Origin: Bacteroidales bacterium UBA1458
GTDB lineage: Bacteria; Bacteroidota; Bacteroidia; Bacteroidales; VadinHA17
Length of the DNA: 11,163 bases
Assembly (NCBI GenBank): GCA_002325785.1
Contig: DCSU01000090.1
Location: forward strand, 29,279 to 40,441
Direction: 5' to 3'
Shown: positions 1 to 6,484 of the stretch, one piece after another
Numbering within the stretch: position 1 is the stretch's first letter
How the letters are laid out: every line of letters begins with the position of its first letter
Position numbers and translations under genes: made by a program
The notes under the pieces: generated by a model
Database searches by the model: none
What the model saw: the letters and a program-made list of their open reading frames with translations, nothing else
What the model was told of the DNA's origin: nothing

Positions 1-1748
1 CGTTGGCTGAGGACGCCGGTGCCAACGAGGGTCTGACGCGCCGAGGCAGTGAGATATGACTTAATCGTCTTCGGCACGCTCTCCTCAGATGACAACCCCC
101 TGCGGGCAGCCTCGCGGTGCCATTCGGCACTGTATCCGTCACCTTCGAACCTTATCCGTTTTGAATCTATTATATACTTCTTCAGAACCTGGAAGATTGC
201 CTCATCCTTTTTCCCTCCCCTGTTTGCAATGGTATTAACCTCTTCGGCGAAGGTCTTCAGCTGTCGTGCTACTGCCGCATTCAGCACAATCATGGCGGAG
301 CTGCAGTTGGCTGATGAACCTACGGCCCTGAACTCAAACCTGTTGCCTGTAAATGCAAAAGGAGAGGTACGGTTGCGGTCGGTGTTGTCGAGGAAGATTC
401 CGGGAATCTTCCCGAGGCCGAGCTTAATCTCAGTTTTCTCCTGCGGCGTCATCTTCTTATCCTTCACCTTGCTGGCAATGCTGTCAAGTATTTCTGAGAG
501 ATAGCTTCCAAGGAAGACGGAGATAATCGATGGCGGCGCTTCATGTCCGCCGAGCCTGTATGAGTTATTCTCGTTTGTGACGCTGGCCCTGAGCAGTTCC
601 TGGTTGTCATTTACTGCCTTTACCACGTTCACAAGGAAGGTAAGAAACTGCATGTTTGTCTTCGGGTTCTTGCCCGGAGAAAGCAGGTTGACCCCTGTGT
701 CAGTGGCCATGGACCAATTATTATGCTTGCCCGATCCATTGACCTCCGCGAATGGCTTTTCATGGAACAGCACCCTGAATTTATGCCTCCTGGCCACCCT
801 GCGCATCACATCCATGATGAGCTGGTTATGATCCACTGCCAGGTTAGCCTCCTCATAAACCGGCGCGCACTCGAATTGGTTGGGAGCCACCTCATTATGT
901 CGTGTCTTTACCGGTATACCAAGCTTATATGCTTCATATTCGAACTCCTGCATGAACGCTTTTACCCTGTCGGGGATTGACCCGAAATAGTGGTCTGAAA
1001 GCTGCTGATCCTTTGATGACGGATGCCCCATCATTGTCCGGTCAGCCAGCATGAGGTCGGGACGGGCATAGTATAGAGCCTCGTCAATGAGGAAATATTC
1101 CTGCTCCCAGCCCAGTGTTGCCATTACCTTTTTTACATCCTTGTCAAAGAGATGACAAACCTCCACGGCAGCCCTGTCAAGGGCAGCAAGCGAACGGAGA
1201 AGAGGAGTCTTGTAGTCAAGAGCCTCACCGGTATAAGAGATAAAGACTGTAGGAATGCAGAGGGTGTTGCCGACAATGAATGCCGGAGATGATACATCCC
1301 ATGCGGTATAACCCCTTGCCTCAAAGGTATTCCGGATGCCTCCGCTGGGGAAGCTGGAGGCATCCGGCTCCTGCTGTACAAGAACCTCACCCGAGAATAT
1401 CTCAATTATAGTTCCACTGTCTCCCCTTCCAACAAAGGAATCATGCTTCTCTGCGGTGGCGTCAGTGAGCGGATGAAACCAGTGGGTGAAGTGCGTCACT
1501 CCTCGCTCCATGGCCCAGGCCTGCATGCCTGTTGCCACCTGGTCTGCTATCTGCCTGGTGATGGGAGTTCCTTCATCTATGGCCGTGACAACCGCCTTGA
1601 AGGCCTCACGGCTAAGATAGCGCTCCATCTTAACCTTGTCAAACACATTCTCGGAAAAATAGGAAGAGATGTTCTCTTTCGGAATGGATACCTCAACAGG
1701 CTCCCTGGTAAAAAGTTCCTTTAATGCACTGAAACGTAATTCTGCCAT
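1..1748 (-). CDS. glnN: Type III glutamine synthetase (GSIII), C-terminus cut by window edge
   Basis: Cytoplasmic ATP-dependent ligation of ammonia to glutamate, giving glutamine: the main ammonia-assimilation step. Translating the minus strand from the ATG at 1748 gives an open frame of 582 codons running off the left edge. It starts MAELRFSALKELF. It contains the metal/glutamate-binding motif NEVAPNQFE (about residues 285-293), the GSGKHNNW motif (338-345) and the ATP/phosphate-side segment DRNRTSPFAF (about 457-466), followed by NRFEFRAVGSSANCS. This set is typical of GSIII, the large enzyme first described from Bacteroides fragilis (about 729 residues), and not of GSI or GSII. About 150 C-terminal residues should lie outside the window. 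The gene lies 124 bp downstream of fdhA on the same strand, and that gap suggests its own transcription signals. No frameshift or stop interrupts the visible part. Identity is firm; the far end is not visible. Confidence -1.
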   Translation of the reverse strand, partial: MAELRFSALKELFTREPVEVSIPKENISSYFSENVFDKVKMERYLSREAFKAVVTAIDEGTPITRQIADQVATGMQAWAMERGVTHFTHWFHPLTDATAEKHDSFVGRGDSGTIIEIFSGEVLVQQEPDASSFPSGGIRNTFEARGYTAWDVSSPAFIVGNTLCIPTVFISYTGEALDYKTPLLRSLAALDRAAVEVCHLFDKDVKKVMATLGWEQEYFLIDEALYYARPDLMLADRTMMGHPSSKDQQLSDHYFGSIPDRVKAFMQEFEYEAYKLGIPVKTRHNEVAPNQFECAPVYEEANLAVDHNQLIMDVMRRVARRHKFRVLFHEKPFAEVNGSGKHNNWSMATDTGVNLLSPGKNPKTNMQFLTFLVNVVKAVNDNQELLRASVTNENNSYRLGGHEAPPSIISVFLGSYLSEILDSIASKVKDKKMTPQEKTEIKLGLGKIPGIFLDNTDRNRTSPFAFTGNRFEFRAVGSSANCSSAMIVLNAAVARQLKTFAEEVNTIANRGGKKDEAIFQVLKKYIIDSKRIRFEGDGYSAEWHREAARRGLSSEESVPKTIKSYLTASARQTLVGTGVLSQ

Positions 1749-1784
1749 GATCTGATTTTTTTGTAAAAATAGATCAATTTTAGA

Positions 1785-1865
1785 ATATACCCCCTATTTT
1801 TTGAAGTAGTTTTTGATATTTTATATGTTTTTTATTGATCAGCCCCCATTTTTAATGGGGTATAT
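1785..1865 (-). promoter_or_regulatory. Competing inverted repeats upstream of glnN
   Basis: The fdhA-glnN gap (1749-1872) is AT-rich apart from two C/G runs that form overlapping dyads. The compact one is CCCCATT (1844-1850), loop TTT, AATGGGG (1854-1860). The long-range one pairs ATATACCCC (1785-1793) with GGGGTATAT (1857-1865), using the same G run, so only one can form at a time. Neither is followed by a clear U-run in the minus-strand sense, so a classic intrinsic terminator is unlikely. It could be a 5' leader structure of glnN, a 3'-end structure of the fdh transcript, or a protein-binding dyad. The dyads are seen directly; a function is inference. I found no good TAnnTTTG box for glnN here. 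Confidence -1.
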
Positions 1866-1872
1866 GTCATTT

Positions 1873-4620
1873 TTAATCATTTTTTACCTCAGAGCTACAT
1901 TCAGCACGTGTGAAAATACCGTATAATGATTTTTCGAAATCCACAGCCACAACCTTGTATTCCGGGGTAAGGGTAAACTCGTCGCCCACGCCGCTGGTGA
2001 GGAAGTTTATAGCTGCTTCGGGAAAATGGAATGTCGTATAGATCACTCCAGGCTTGACAACATCGGTAACCTGTACCTTCATGGTGGTAATACCGCGGGC
2101 AGAGAATAGCCGTGCAAAGTCGCCGCTCACCAGACCCTTAAGCCCGGCATCATGAGGATGGACAAACAGAACATCCTCCGTAACGAGCTCCCTGTTAGGA
2201 GTACGGCGGGTCATGGTGCCGCTGTTGTAATGCTCAAGCAGCCTCCCCGTGGTCAGTATGTATGGGAATCGCCCTGCGTTATCATTAAGTTCAGGAGAAA
2301 TATCATAATCCCATGAATGGAATTTACCCTTGCCACGCTTGAATGTTTCCGTGTGGAGAATCTTCGTATCAGTGCCATCAGGCCCCACAGGCCATTGCTT
2401 GCCGTTATCGCCGAGCTCGTCCCATCTGACACCTTTAAAGAAAGGCACTATGCCTGCTATCTCCCTTAAAACAATGTCTGCCGAGTAACCCTCCTGTGGA
2501 TAGCCCATACGGTTCATCATGTCTGTCACTATCTGTCCGTCAGGCTTGGTACCGGCGAGCGGTTCAACCACTCTCTGAACCTTCTGTATCCGGCGCTCGC
2601 CGTTGGTGAATGTGCCCTCCTTTTCAAGGAACGACGATGCGGGGAAAACCACGTCGGCAGTCCGCGCCGTCTCGGTCATAAATATCTCCTGTACCACCAG
2701 CAGGTCAAGACCCTGGAGTGAGCTTCTGACATGACAGGTGTTGGGGTCTGTCTGCAGGATATCCTCTCCCATGATCCAGAGGGCTTTCAGGTCTCCTCTG
2801 CCGGCTGCAGCGAACATCTCCGGGATACGGTATCCCGGCACGGAGGGGTGTTCAGCCCCGTAGAATGAGTTGTAAGTTGCTATGTTTGCCGGGTCAGTGA
2901 CATCAAGGTAACCAGCTCCCTGGTGAGGCTGTATACCCATGTCCGCTGCTCCCTGCACATTATTCTGGCCGCGCAGCGGGTTAACCCCCACGCCCTCCCT
3001 GCCTATATTGCCGGTCATCATGGCAATATTAGAGATGAGTGTTATTGCCTTCGTGGCCTGCCAGTGCTCAGTTACGCCGAGGCCGTGAAACTCCATGGCT
3101 GCCGGTGCCGAACCATACTCAATAGCAGCGGCTCTCACAAGCTCGCGGTCAACACCGCATATCCTCTCAAGCTGACCGATATCCAGGGCCACGAGATATC
3201 TCTCAAAAGCATCCCATCCTTCCGTGCGCCTGCTGATGAAATCATCATCAATCAGACCCTCGCTCAGAAGATAGTATGCAAACATATTCAGAACTGCCAC
3301 GTTGGTACCCGGGTTGATCTGCAGGTGGTATTTCGCCAGCCTTGCCAGGTCGATTCTGAGAGGGTCAATAACTATAAGGGGCGTCCCTGCTTCTGCCAGT
3401 GCCCGTATCCGTGCACCGGTGACAGGGTGTGCCGCCGACGGATTAGCTCCTATAATAAGGATGCATTTTGTCTTGTAAAGCTCATCTATGGAATTGGTTG
3501 CCGCACCGGTCCCGTAAGCCCACTGCATGCCCATAGCCGTGGGTGCATGGCATACCCGTGCACAGCCGTCGATATTGTTGGTTCCTATAACAATCCTGAA
3601 GAACTTCTGCATCAGGTAGTTCTCTTCATTTGTGCAGCGTGCTGATGAGATCCCGGCCAGGGCATCAGGTCCGAATTTTTCCCTGATCTCCCTGAACCTC
3701 ACGGCAGTATAATCATAGGCCTCATCCCACGACACCTCTGTCAGAACACCGTTCTTCCTCACCAGCGGCGAACGCAGCCGCTCCGGGTGGTTGTAGAATT
3801 CAAAGGCGAACCTTCCCTTGAGGCATGTGTGCCCCCTGTTTGTTGCGCCGTCGAGGGGTGCCTGGATACCCCTAACCCTGCCGTCGATGACCTTGACCTC
3901 CAGGTTGCATCCCACCCCGCAATAGGTGCAGGTGGTCCGTACAATGCTGTCAGCTTCCAGTGTCTTCGTTGAGTACCTGTCTGTCAGGGCGTTAGTAGGA
4001 CATGTCTGTACACAGGCCCCGCATGATACGCAAGGCGACTCGCGAAACGACATGTCATATCCTTTAATAATGCGGCTCTCATGGCCCCTGCCATAAATTC
4101 CCAGGACATGTTCCGTCTGAAGCTCATCGCAGGCCCTGACGCACCTGTAGCATTTTATGCACTCAGTAAGGTCAGACCAGATATATGGATGGCTCCTGTC
4201 TTTCTCATGCACAGTGACAGACCGGCGATATCTCACCTTGGGACTGCCTGCTGCGGCAACAACACTCTGAAACTCCGTAGGCAGCATGCCGGGTTCCGGA
4301 ATGAGTTTATCAGGAGGATATTCCGACAGAACAAGTTCGAGGATATTCTTCCTCAACCTCTTAACCTTTTCTGTGGATGGGTAGATATAGTACCCAGCTG
4401 CCACCGGGGTATGGCATGATGCCATCACCCGTCCGGGGCCATTCTCCTTCAGCGCCACCTCAACGGAGCAGATCCTGCATGACCCGTAGTTCTCGAGGTT
4501 ATCTGACTGGCAAAGTGTGGGTATGACATCCCGCCCGCGAATCCTTCGCACGAAATCCAGTATCGTCTCTCCGGCCTCTATCAGGTATGGGGTGTTGTCT
4601 ATATATGCTCTGTTTTCCAT
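1873..4620 (-). CDS. fdhA: NAD-linked formate dehydrogenase, catalytic alpha subunit (NuoG-like N-terminus, molybdopterin domain, Cys type)
   Basis: Oxidises formate to CO2 (or the reverse) at a Mo/W bis-pyranopterin centre and passes electrons down an Fe-S chain to FdhB. About 915 residues. Numbering here counts from a GTG at 4623; the ATG at 4620 is preferred because AGG lies 7 nt ahead of it. Visible in order: [2Fe-2S] domain with C38, C49, C52, C70; two ferredoxin-type [4Fe-4S] sites C155/C158/C161/C165 and C198/C201/C204/C208; catalytic-domain [4Fe-4S] C232/C235/C239/C267; then RVCHAPT with C358 and H359, the Cys standing where selenium enzymes have Sec (codon TGC, not TGA). The C-terminal dinucleotide-binding domain contains TGRLLEHYNSGTMTRR. 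The usual His(Cys)3 motif after the [2Fe-2S] domain is absent; residues 99-111 read LSEYPPDKLIPEP. No Tat signal, so it is cytoplasmic. Directly follows fdhB with TAGTGATG at the junction, suggesting coupled translation. Confidence -1.
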   Translation of the reverse strand: MENRAYIDNTPYLIEAGETILDFVRRIRGRDVIPTLCQSDNLENYGSCRICSVEVALKENGPGRVMASCHTPVAAGYYIYPSTEKVKRLRKNILELVLSEYPPDKLIPEPGMLPTEFQSVVAAAGSPKVRYRRSVTVHEKDRSHPYIWSDLTECIKCYRCVRACDELQTEHVLGIYGRGHESRIIKGYDMSFRESPCVSCGACVQTCPTNALTDRYSTKTLEADSIVRTTCTYCGVGCNLEVKVIDGRVRGIQAPLDGATNRGHTCLKGRFAFEFYNHPERLRSPLVRKNGVLTEVSWDEAYDYTAVRFREIREKFGPDALAGISSARCTNEENYLMQKFFRIVIGTNNIDGCARVCHAPTAMGMQWAYGTGAATNSIDELYKTKCILIIGANPSAAHPVTGARIRALAEAGTPLIVIDPLRIDLARLAKYHLQINPGTNVAVLNMFAYYLLSEGLIDDDFISRRTEGWDAFERYLVALDIGQLERICGVDRELVRAAAIEYGSAPAAMEFHGLGVTEHWQATKAITLISNIAMMTGNIGREGVGVNPLRGQNNVQGAADMGIQPHQGAGYLDVTDPANIATYNSFYGAEHPSVPGYRIPEMFAAAGRGDLKALWIMGEDILQTDPNTCHVRSSLQGLDLLVVQEIFMTETARTADVVFPASSFLEKEGTFTNGERRIQKVQRVVEPLAGTKPDGQIVTDMMNRMGYPQEGYSADIVLREIAGIVPFFKGVRWDELGDNGKQWPVGPDGTDTKILHTETFKRGKGKFHSWDYDISPELNDNAGRFPYILTTGRLLEHYNSGTMTRRTPNRELVTEDVLFVHPHDAGLKGLVSGDFARLFSARGITTMKVQVTDVVKPGVIYTTFHFPEAAINFLTSGVGDEFTLTPEYKVVAVDFEKSLYGIFTRAECSSEVKND

Positions 4621-4622
4621 CA

Positions 4623-6296
4623 CTATGCCTGTTTATCTGTGAAGTAATTCTCAAGCTCATCGCTGAAATACTGCAACGCATTTCTTACCGGCAGTGGCAG
4701 TCCTCCGCCCAGGGTGCAGAGCGAACCAAGCTGCATCGTCTCCAGGAGATCATCAAACAGCTGCCGGTCTATCTTCCGGCCCTTCTCTGCCGCGTCAGAG
4801 AGCAGCTCATAGCCACGAACCGATCCTATTCGGCAGGGGAAGCATTTCCCGCATGACTCCTTCATTGTGAACCCAAAGAGATGTTCAAGCAGCTTTACGA
4901 CCGGGAAATCCTCCGGTACTGACACAATGCCTGCATGACCCAGAAGGAATCCTTCCCTGCCGAACGACTCAAAGTCGAGTGTCAAATCACTGATCTTTGA
5001 TGCGGGAACCAGTCCTCCCAGAGGCCCTCCTATCTGAAAAGCCTTCACTGGATATCGTGTTCCTCCTCCCATCTCTTCAATCACTGTTCTCAGCGGAGTT
5101 CCCATCCTCACCTCGAGTAGTCCCGGCCTGTTGAAGGCGCCGTCGAGCGACACCAACTTGGTGCCGGGCGATTTCCCGGTGCCCAGTGAGGCATAGGTTG
5201 CACCGCCCTCCTGTATTATATAATGTATATTGGCGAAGGTCTCCACGTTGCTGAGCACCGTGGGCATGCCAAAAAGTCCGTAGACGGCAGGGAACGGAGG
5301 ACGTGTACGCACCTCGGGCCTCAGTCCCTCGAGGGAGTTGAGCAGCGACGTCTCTTCGCCGCAGATATATGCACCTGACCCTTCCACCACATGAAAGCGA
5401 AAGGGGTATGTTGAAACTCCTGATGGCCCAGCAGTTATACCGGTTTCCTCAAGCTGCCTGACAGCCTCCCTGGTTTTTCTTACAGCGAGGGGATATTCGC
5501 CCCTGATGTAGACCACCCCGGTGTCTGCGCCAGTAATGATTCCTGTCATCATCATCCCGAAAAGCACTGAATGAGGGCGTTCCTCGAGGAGCCACTTGTC
5601 AGAGAAGGCGCCCGGATCGCCCTCGTCGGCATTGCATACAACATATTTCCTTTCGGCCTGTGCCTCACGTGACGACCTCACCTTCACATGGAAGGGAAAC
5701 CCGGCACCCCCGCGCCCCCGCAATCCCGACAGCTCCAGCTCCTTAAGAGCAGCCGATGTGTCAGGCAGCCATTCTGCAGCAAGGGCATAATACTCCGCTA
5801 TGTCACCGGTGGCCGGAAGAAGTGCGGGCTTATCAGTATTGGAAGAGGTTTGCAGGGCCTGGGCCTTACCGTTGCCGCCCATGATCTGGATTTCTCCGTT
5901 GACCATGAAGGCATCATTTGAATGACAGTGCCCAAGACAGGTCACAACGCCAATCTCATGATCAGCGTAACGATCAGCCAGACTGTGTCTTACACTCTCC
6001 TGCCTTCCTGATGTCAGGCACGCGGTTCCGTCACAGACGAAAACCTTTTTTCCCTGATAATCCTTGCGAAGAAAATCATAAAAAGAACTCGTCCCCATGA
6101 CCGCGGCATTACCCGTCATGGAATCGCGGGCAACAGCTTTAAGACTATCATCAGTTGAATCACCAGTGGTACCGGCAGCTCTAACAAGACCCTCATCAGT
6201 TAAATCCCCGGACACGCCGGCAGCCCTGACAATCTCTTCATACAGCCCTTCGGCAACACCCTTCCTGGCCGATAGTCCTCTCAGGTTTTTTGACAT
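4623..6296 (-). CDS. fdhB: Formate dehydrogenase beta subunit, NuoE-NuoF fusion (FMN/NAD module)
   Basis: Diaphorase half of the formate dehydrogenase: takes electrons from FdhA and reduces NAD+ through FMN. 557 residues. Residues about 48-150 resemble the 24-kDa NuoE subunit: the end of its helical bundle (SSFYDFLRK) and then a thioredoxin-fold [2Fe-2S] site C88-x4-C93 ... C120-x3-C124. Residues about 180-557 are NuoF-like: glycine-rich GLRGRGGAGF (191-200) and CNADEGDPGAF (221-231) for NAD/FMN, CGEETSLLNSLEG (312-324), an SLBB segment (about 378-425) and the N3-type [4Fe-4S] ligands C482, C485, C488 and C527. No separate gamma (FdsG/NuoE-like) gene is adjacent, consistent with the fusion. 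Residues 23-52 hold a 15-residue tandem repeat. First gene of the operon; its TAG touches the fdhA start. Similar modules occur in NAD-dependent [FeFe] hydrogenases, but the fdhA partner makes formate the likely substrate. Confidence -1.
   Translation of the reverse strand: MSKNLRGLSARKGVAEGLYEEIVRAAGVSGDLTDEGLVRAAGTTGDSTDDSLKAVARDSMTGNAAVMGTSSFYDFLRKDYQGKKVFVCDGTACLTSGRQESVRHSLADRYADHEIGVVTCLGHCHSNDAFMVNGEIQIMGGNGKAQALQTSSNTDKPALLPATGDIAEYYALAAEWLPDTSAALKELELSGLRGRGGAGFPFHVKVRSSREAQAERKYVVCNADEGDPGAFSDKWLLEERPHSVLFGMMMTGIITGADTGVVYIRGEYPLAVRKTREAVRQLEETGITAGPSGVSTYPFRFHVVEGSGAYICGEETSLLNSLEGLRPEVRTRPPFPAVYGLFGMPTVLSNVETFANIHYIIQEGGATYASLGTGKSPGTKLVSLDGAFNRPGLLEVRMGTPLRTVIEEMGGGTRYPVKAFQIGGPLGGLVPASKISDLTLDFESFGREGFLLGHAGIVSVPEDFPVVKLLEHLFGFTMKESCGKCFPCRIGSVRGYELLSDAAEKGRKIDRQLFDDLLETMQLGSLCTLGGGLPLPVRNALQYFSDELENYFTDKQA
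6141..6230 (-). repeat. 45-bp tandem duplication inside the fdhB 5' end
   Basis: Two adjacent 45-bp units, 6186-6230 and 6141-6185, match at about 33 of 45 positions by hand count and stay in frame. They encode VRAAGVSGDLTDEGL (residues 23-37) and VRAAGTTGDSTDDSL (residues 38-52). Differences fall in many codons, so the duplication is not recent. It sits in what would be the helical N-terminal part of the NuoE-like domain. Confidence -1.
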
Positions 6297-6318
6297 ATTT
6301 AAAATTTTTAGACAGTCA

Positions 6319-6344
6319 CAAGATATTATCTAACTGCAAGATAT
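6319..6344. repeat. 8-bp direct repeat CAAGATAT upstream of fdhB
   Basis: CAAGATAT occurs at 6319-6326 and again at 6337-6344, an 18-bp period, the nearer copy 22 bp from the fdhB start codon. On the coding strand of fdhB it reads ATATCTTG twice. Its position fits an operator, or it could contain a weak fdhB -7 element (TATCTTGT is a poor match to TAnnTTTG). In AT-rich DNA an 8-bp repeat can arise by chance, so confidence is low. Confidence -1.
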
Positions 6345-6349
6345 ACAGT

Positions 6350-6371
6350 AAAGATGAGAATTATCATCTTT
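6350..6371. promoter_or_regulatory. Dyad/hairpin in the fdhB-ppiD divergent gap
   Basis: AAAGATGA (6350-6357) and TCATCTTT (6364-6371) are perfect inverted arms around a 6-nt loop. No long T-run follows on either strand, so it is a poor terminator. Lying upstream of both divergent genes it could be an operator or a leader hairpin. Structure seen, role inferred. Confidence -1.
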
Positions 6372-6408
6372 TAGAGGGAGTTTATTAAATGAGAACAGGC
6401 CCCGTCCT

Positions 6409-6436
6409 TTTGTTTAACTGAATTTTGTTATATTTG
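6409..6436 (+). promoter_or_regulatory. Bacteroidota-type promoter for ppiD
   Basis: TATATTTG at 6429-6436 is a perfect match to the Bacteroidota primary sigma -7 box TAnnTTTG. TTTG at 6409-6412 is a candidate -33 element, separated by 16 nt, somewhat short for the usual spacing. Transcription would start near 6441-6445, leaving a 5' leader of about 40 nt before the ppiD ATG. No strong Shine-Dalgarno sequence lies before that ATG, as is usual for the phylum. Confidence -1.
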
Positions 6437-6484
6437 TCGCCTGTAATTTTCAAGAGGTAAATTCAATTATTTAATTAGTTTCAG

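Noticed and set aside
1443..1724. 93-codon plus-strand frame at the start of glnN
   Set aside because: Antisense shadow of the conserved GSIII N-terminal region; no homology-like motif or upstream signal.
1844..1860. Hairpin CCCCATT-TTT-AATGGGG as an intrinsic terminator of the fdh operon
   Set aside because: In the minus-strand direction it is followed by GGCTGATC, not a U-run, so it does not meet terminator criteria.
2923..3645. Open frame of 240 codons on the plus strand opposite fdhA
   Set aside because: It lies wholly inside a well-conserved coding region on the other strand, its translation has no recognisable motif and is rich in Cys/His/Arg as expected for an antisense shadow.
4621..4623. 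GTG as the fdhA start codon
   Set aside because: The ATG three bases later has the better spacing from AGG and ATG is the more usual start; the GTG remains possible and would add one residue.
6390..6422. Ten-residue reading frame (MRTGPVLLFN) upstream of ppiD
   Set aside because: It lies before the predicted ppiD promoter -7 box, so would not be on the ppiD transcript; no ribosome-binding signal.
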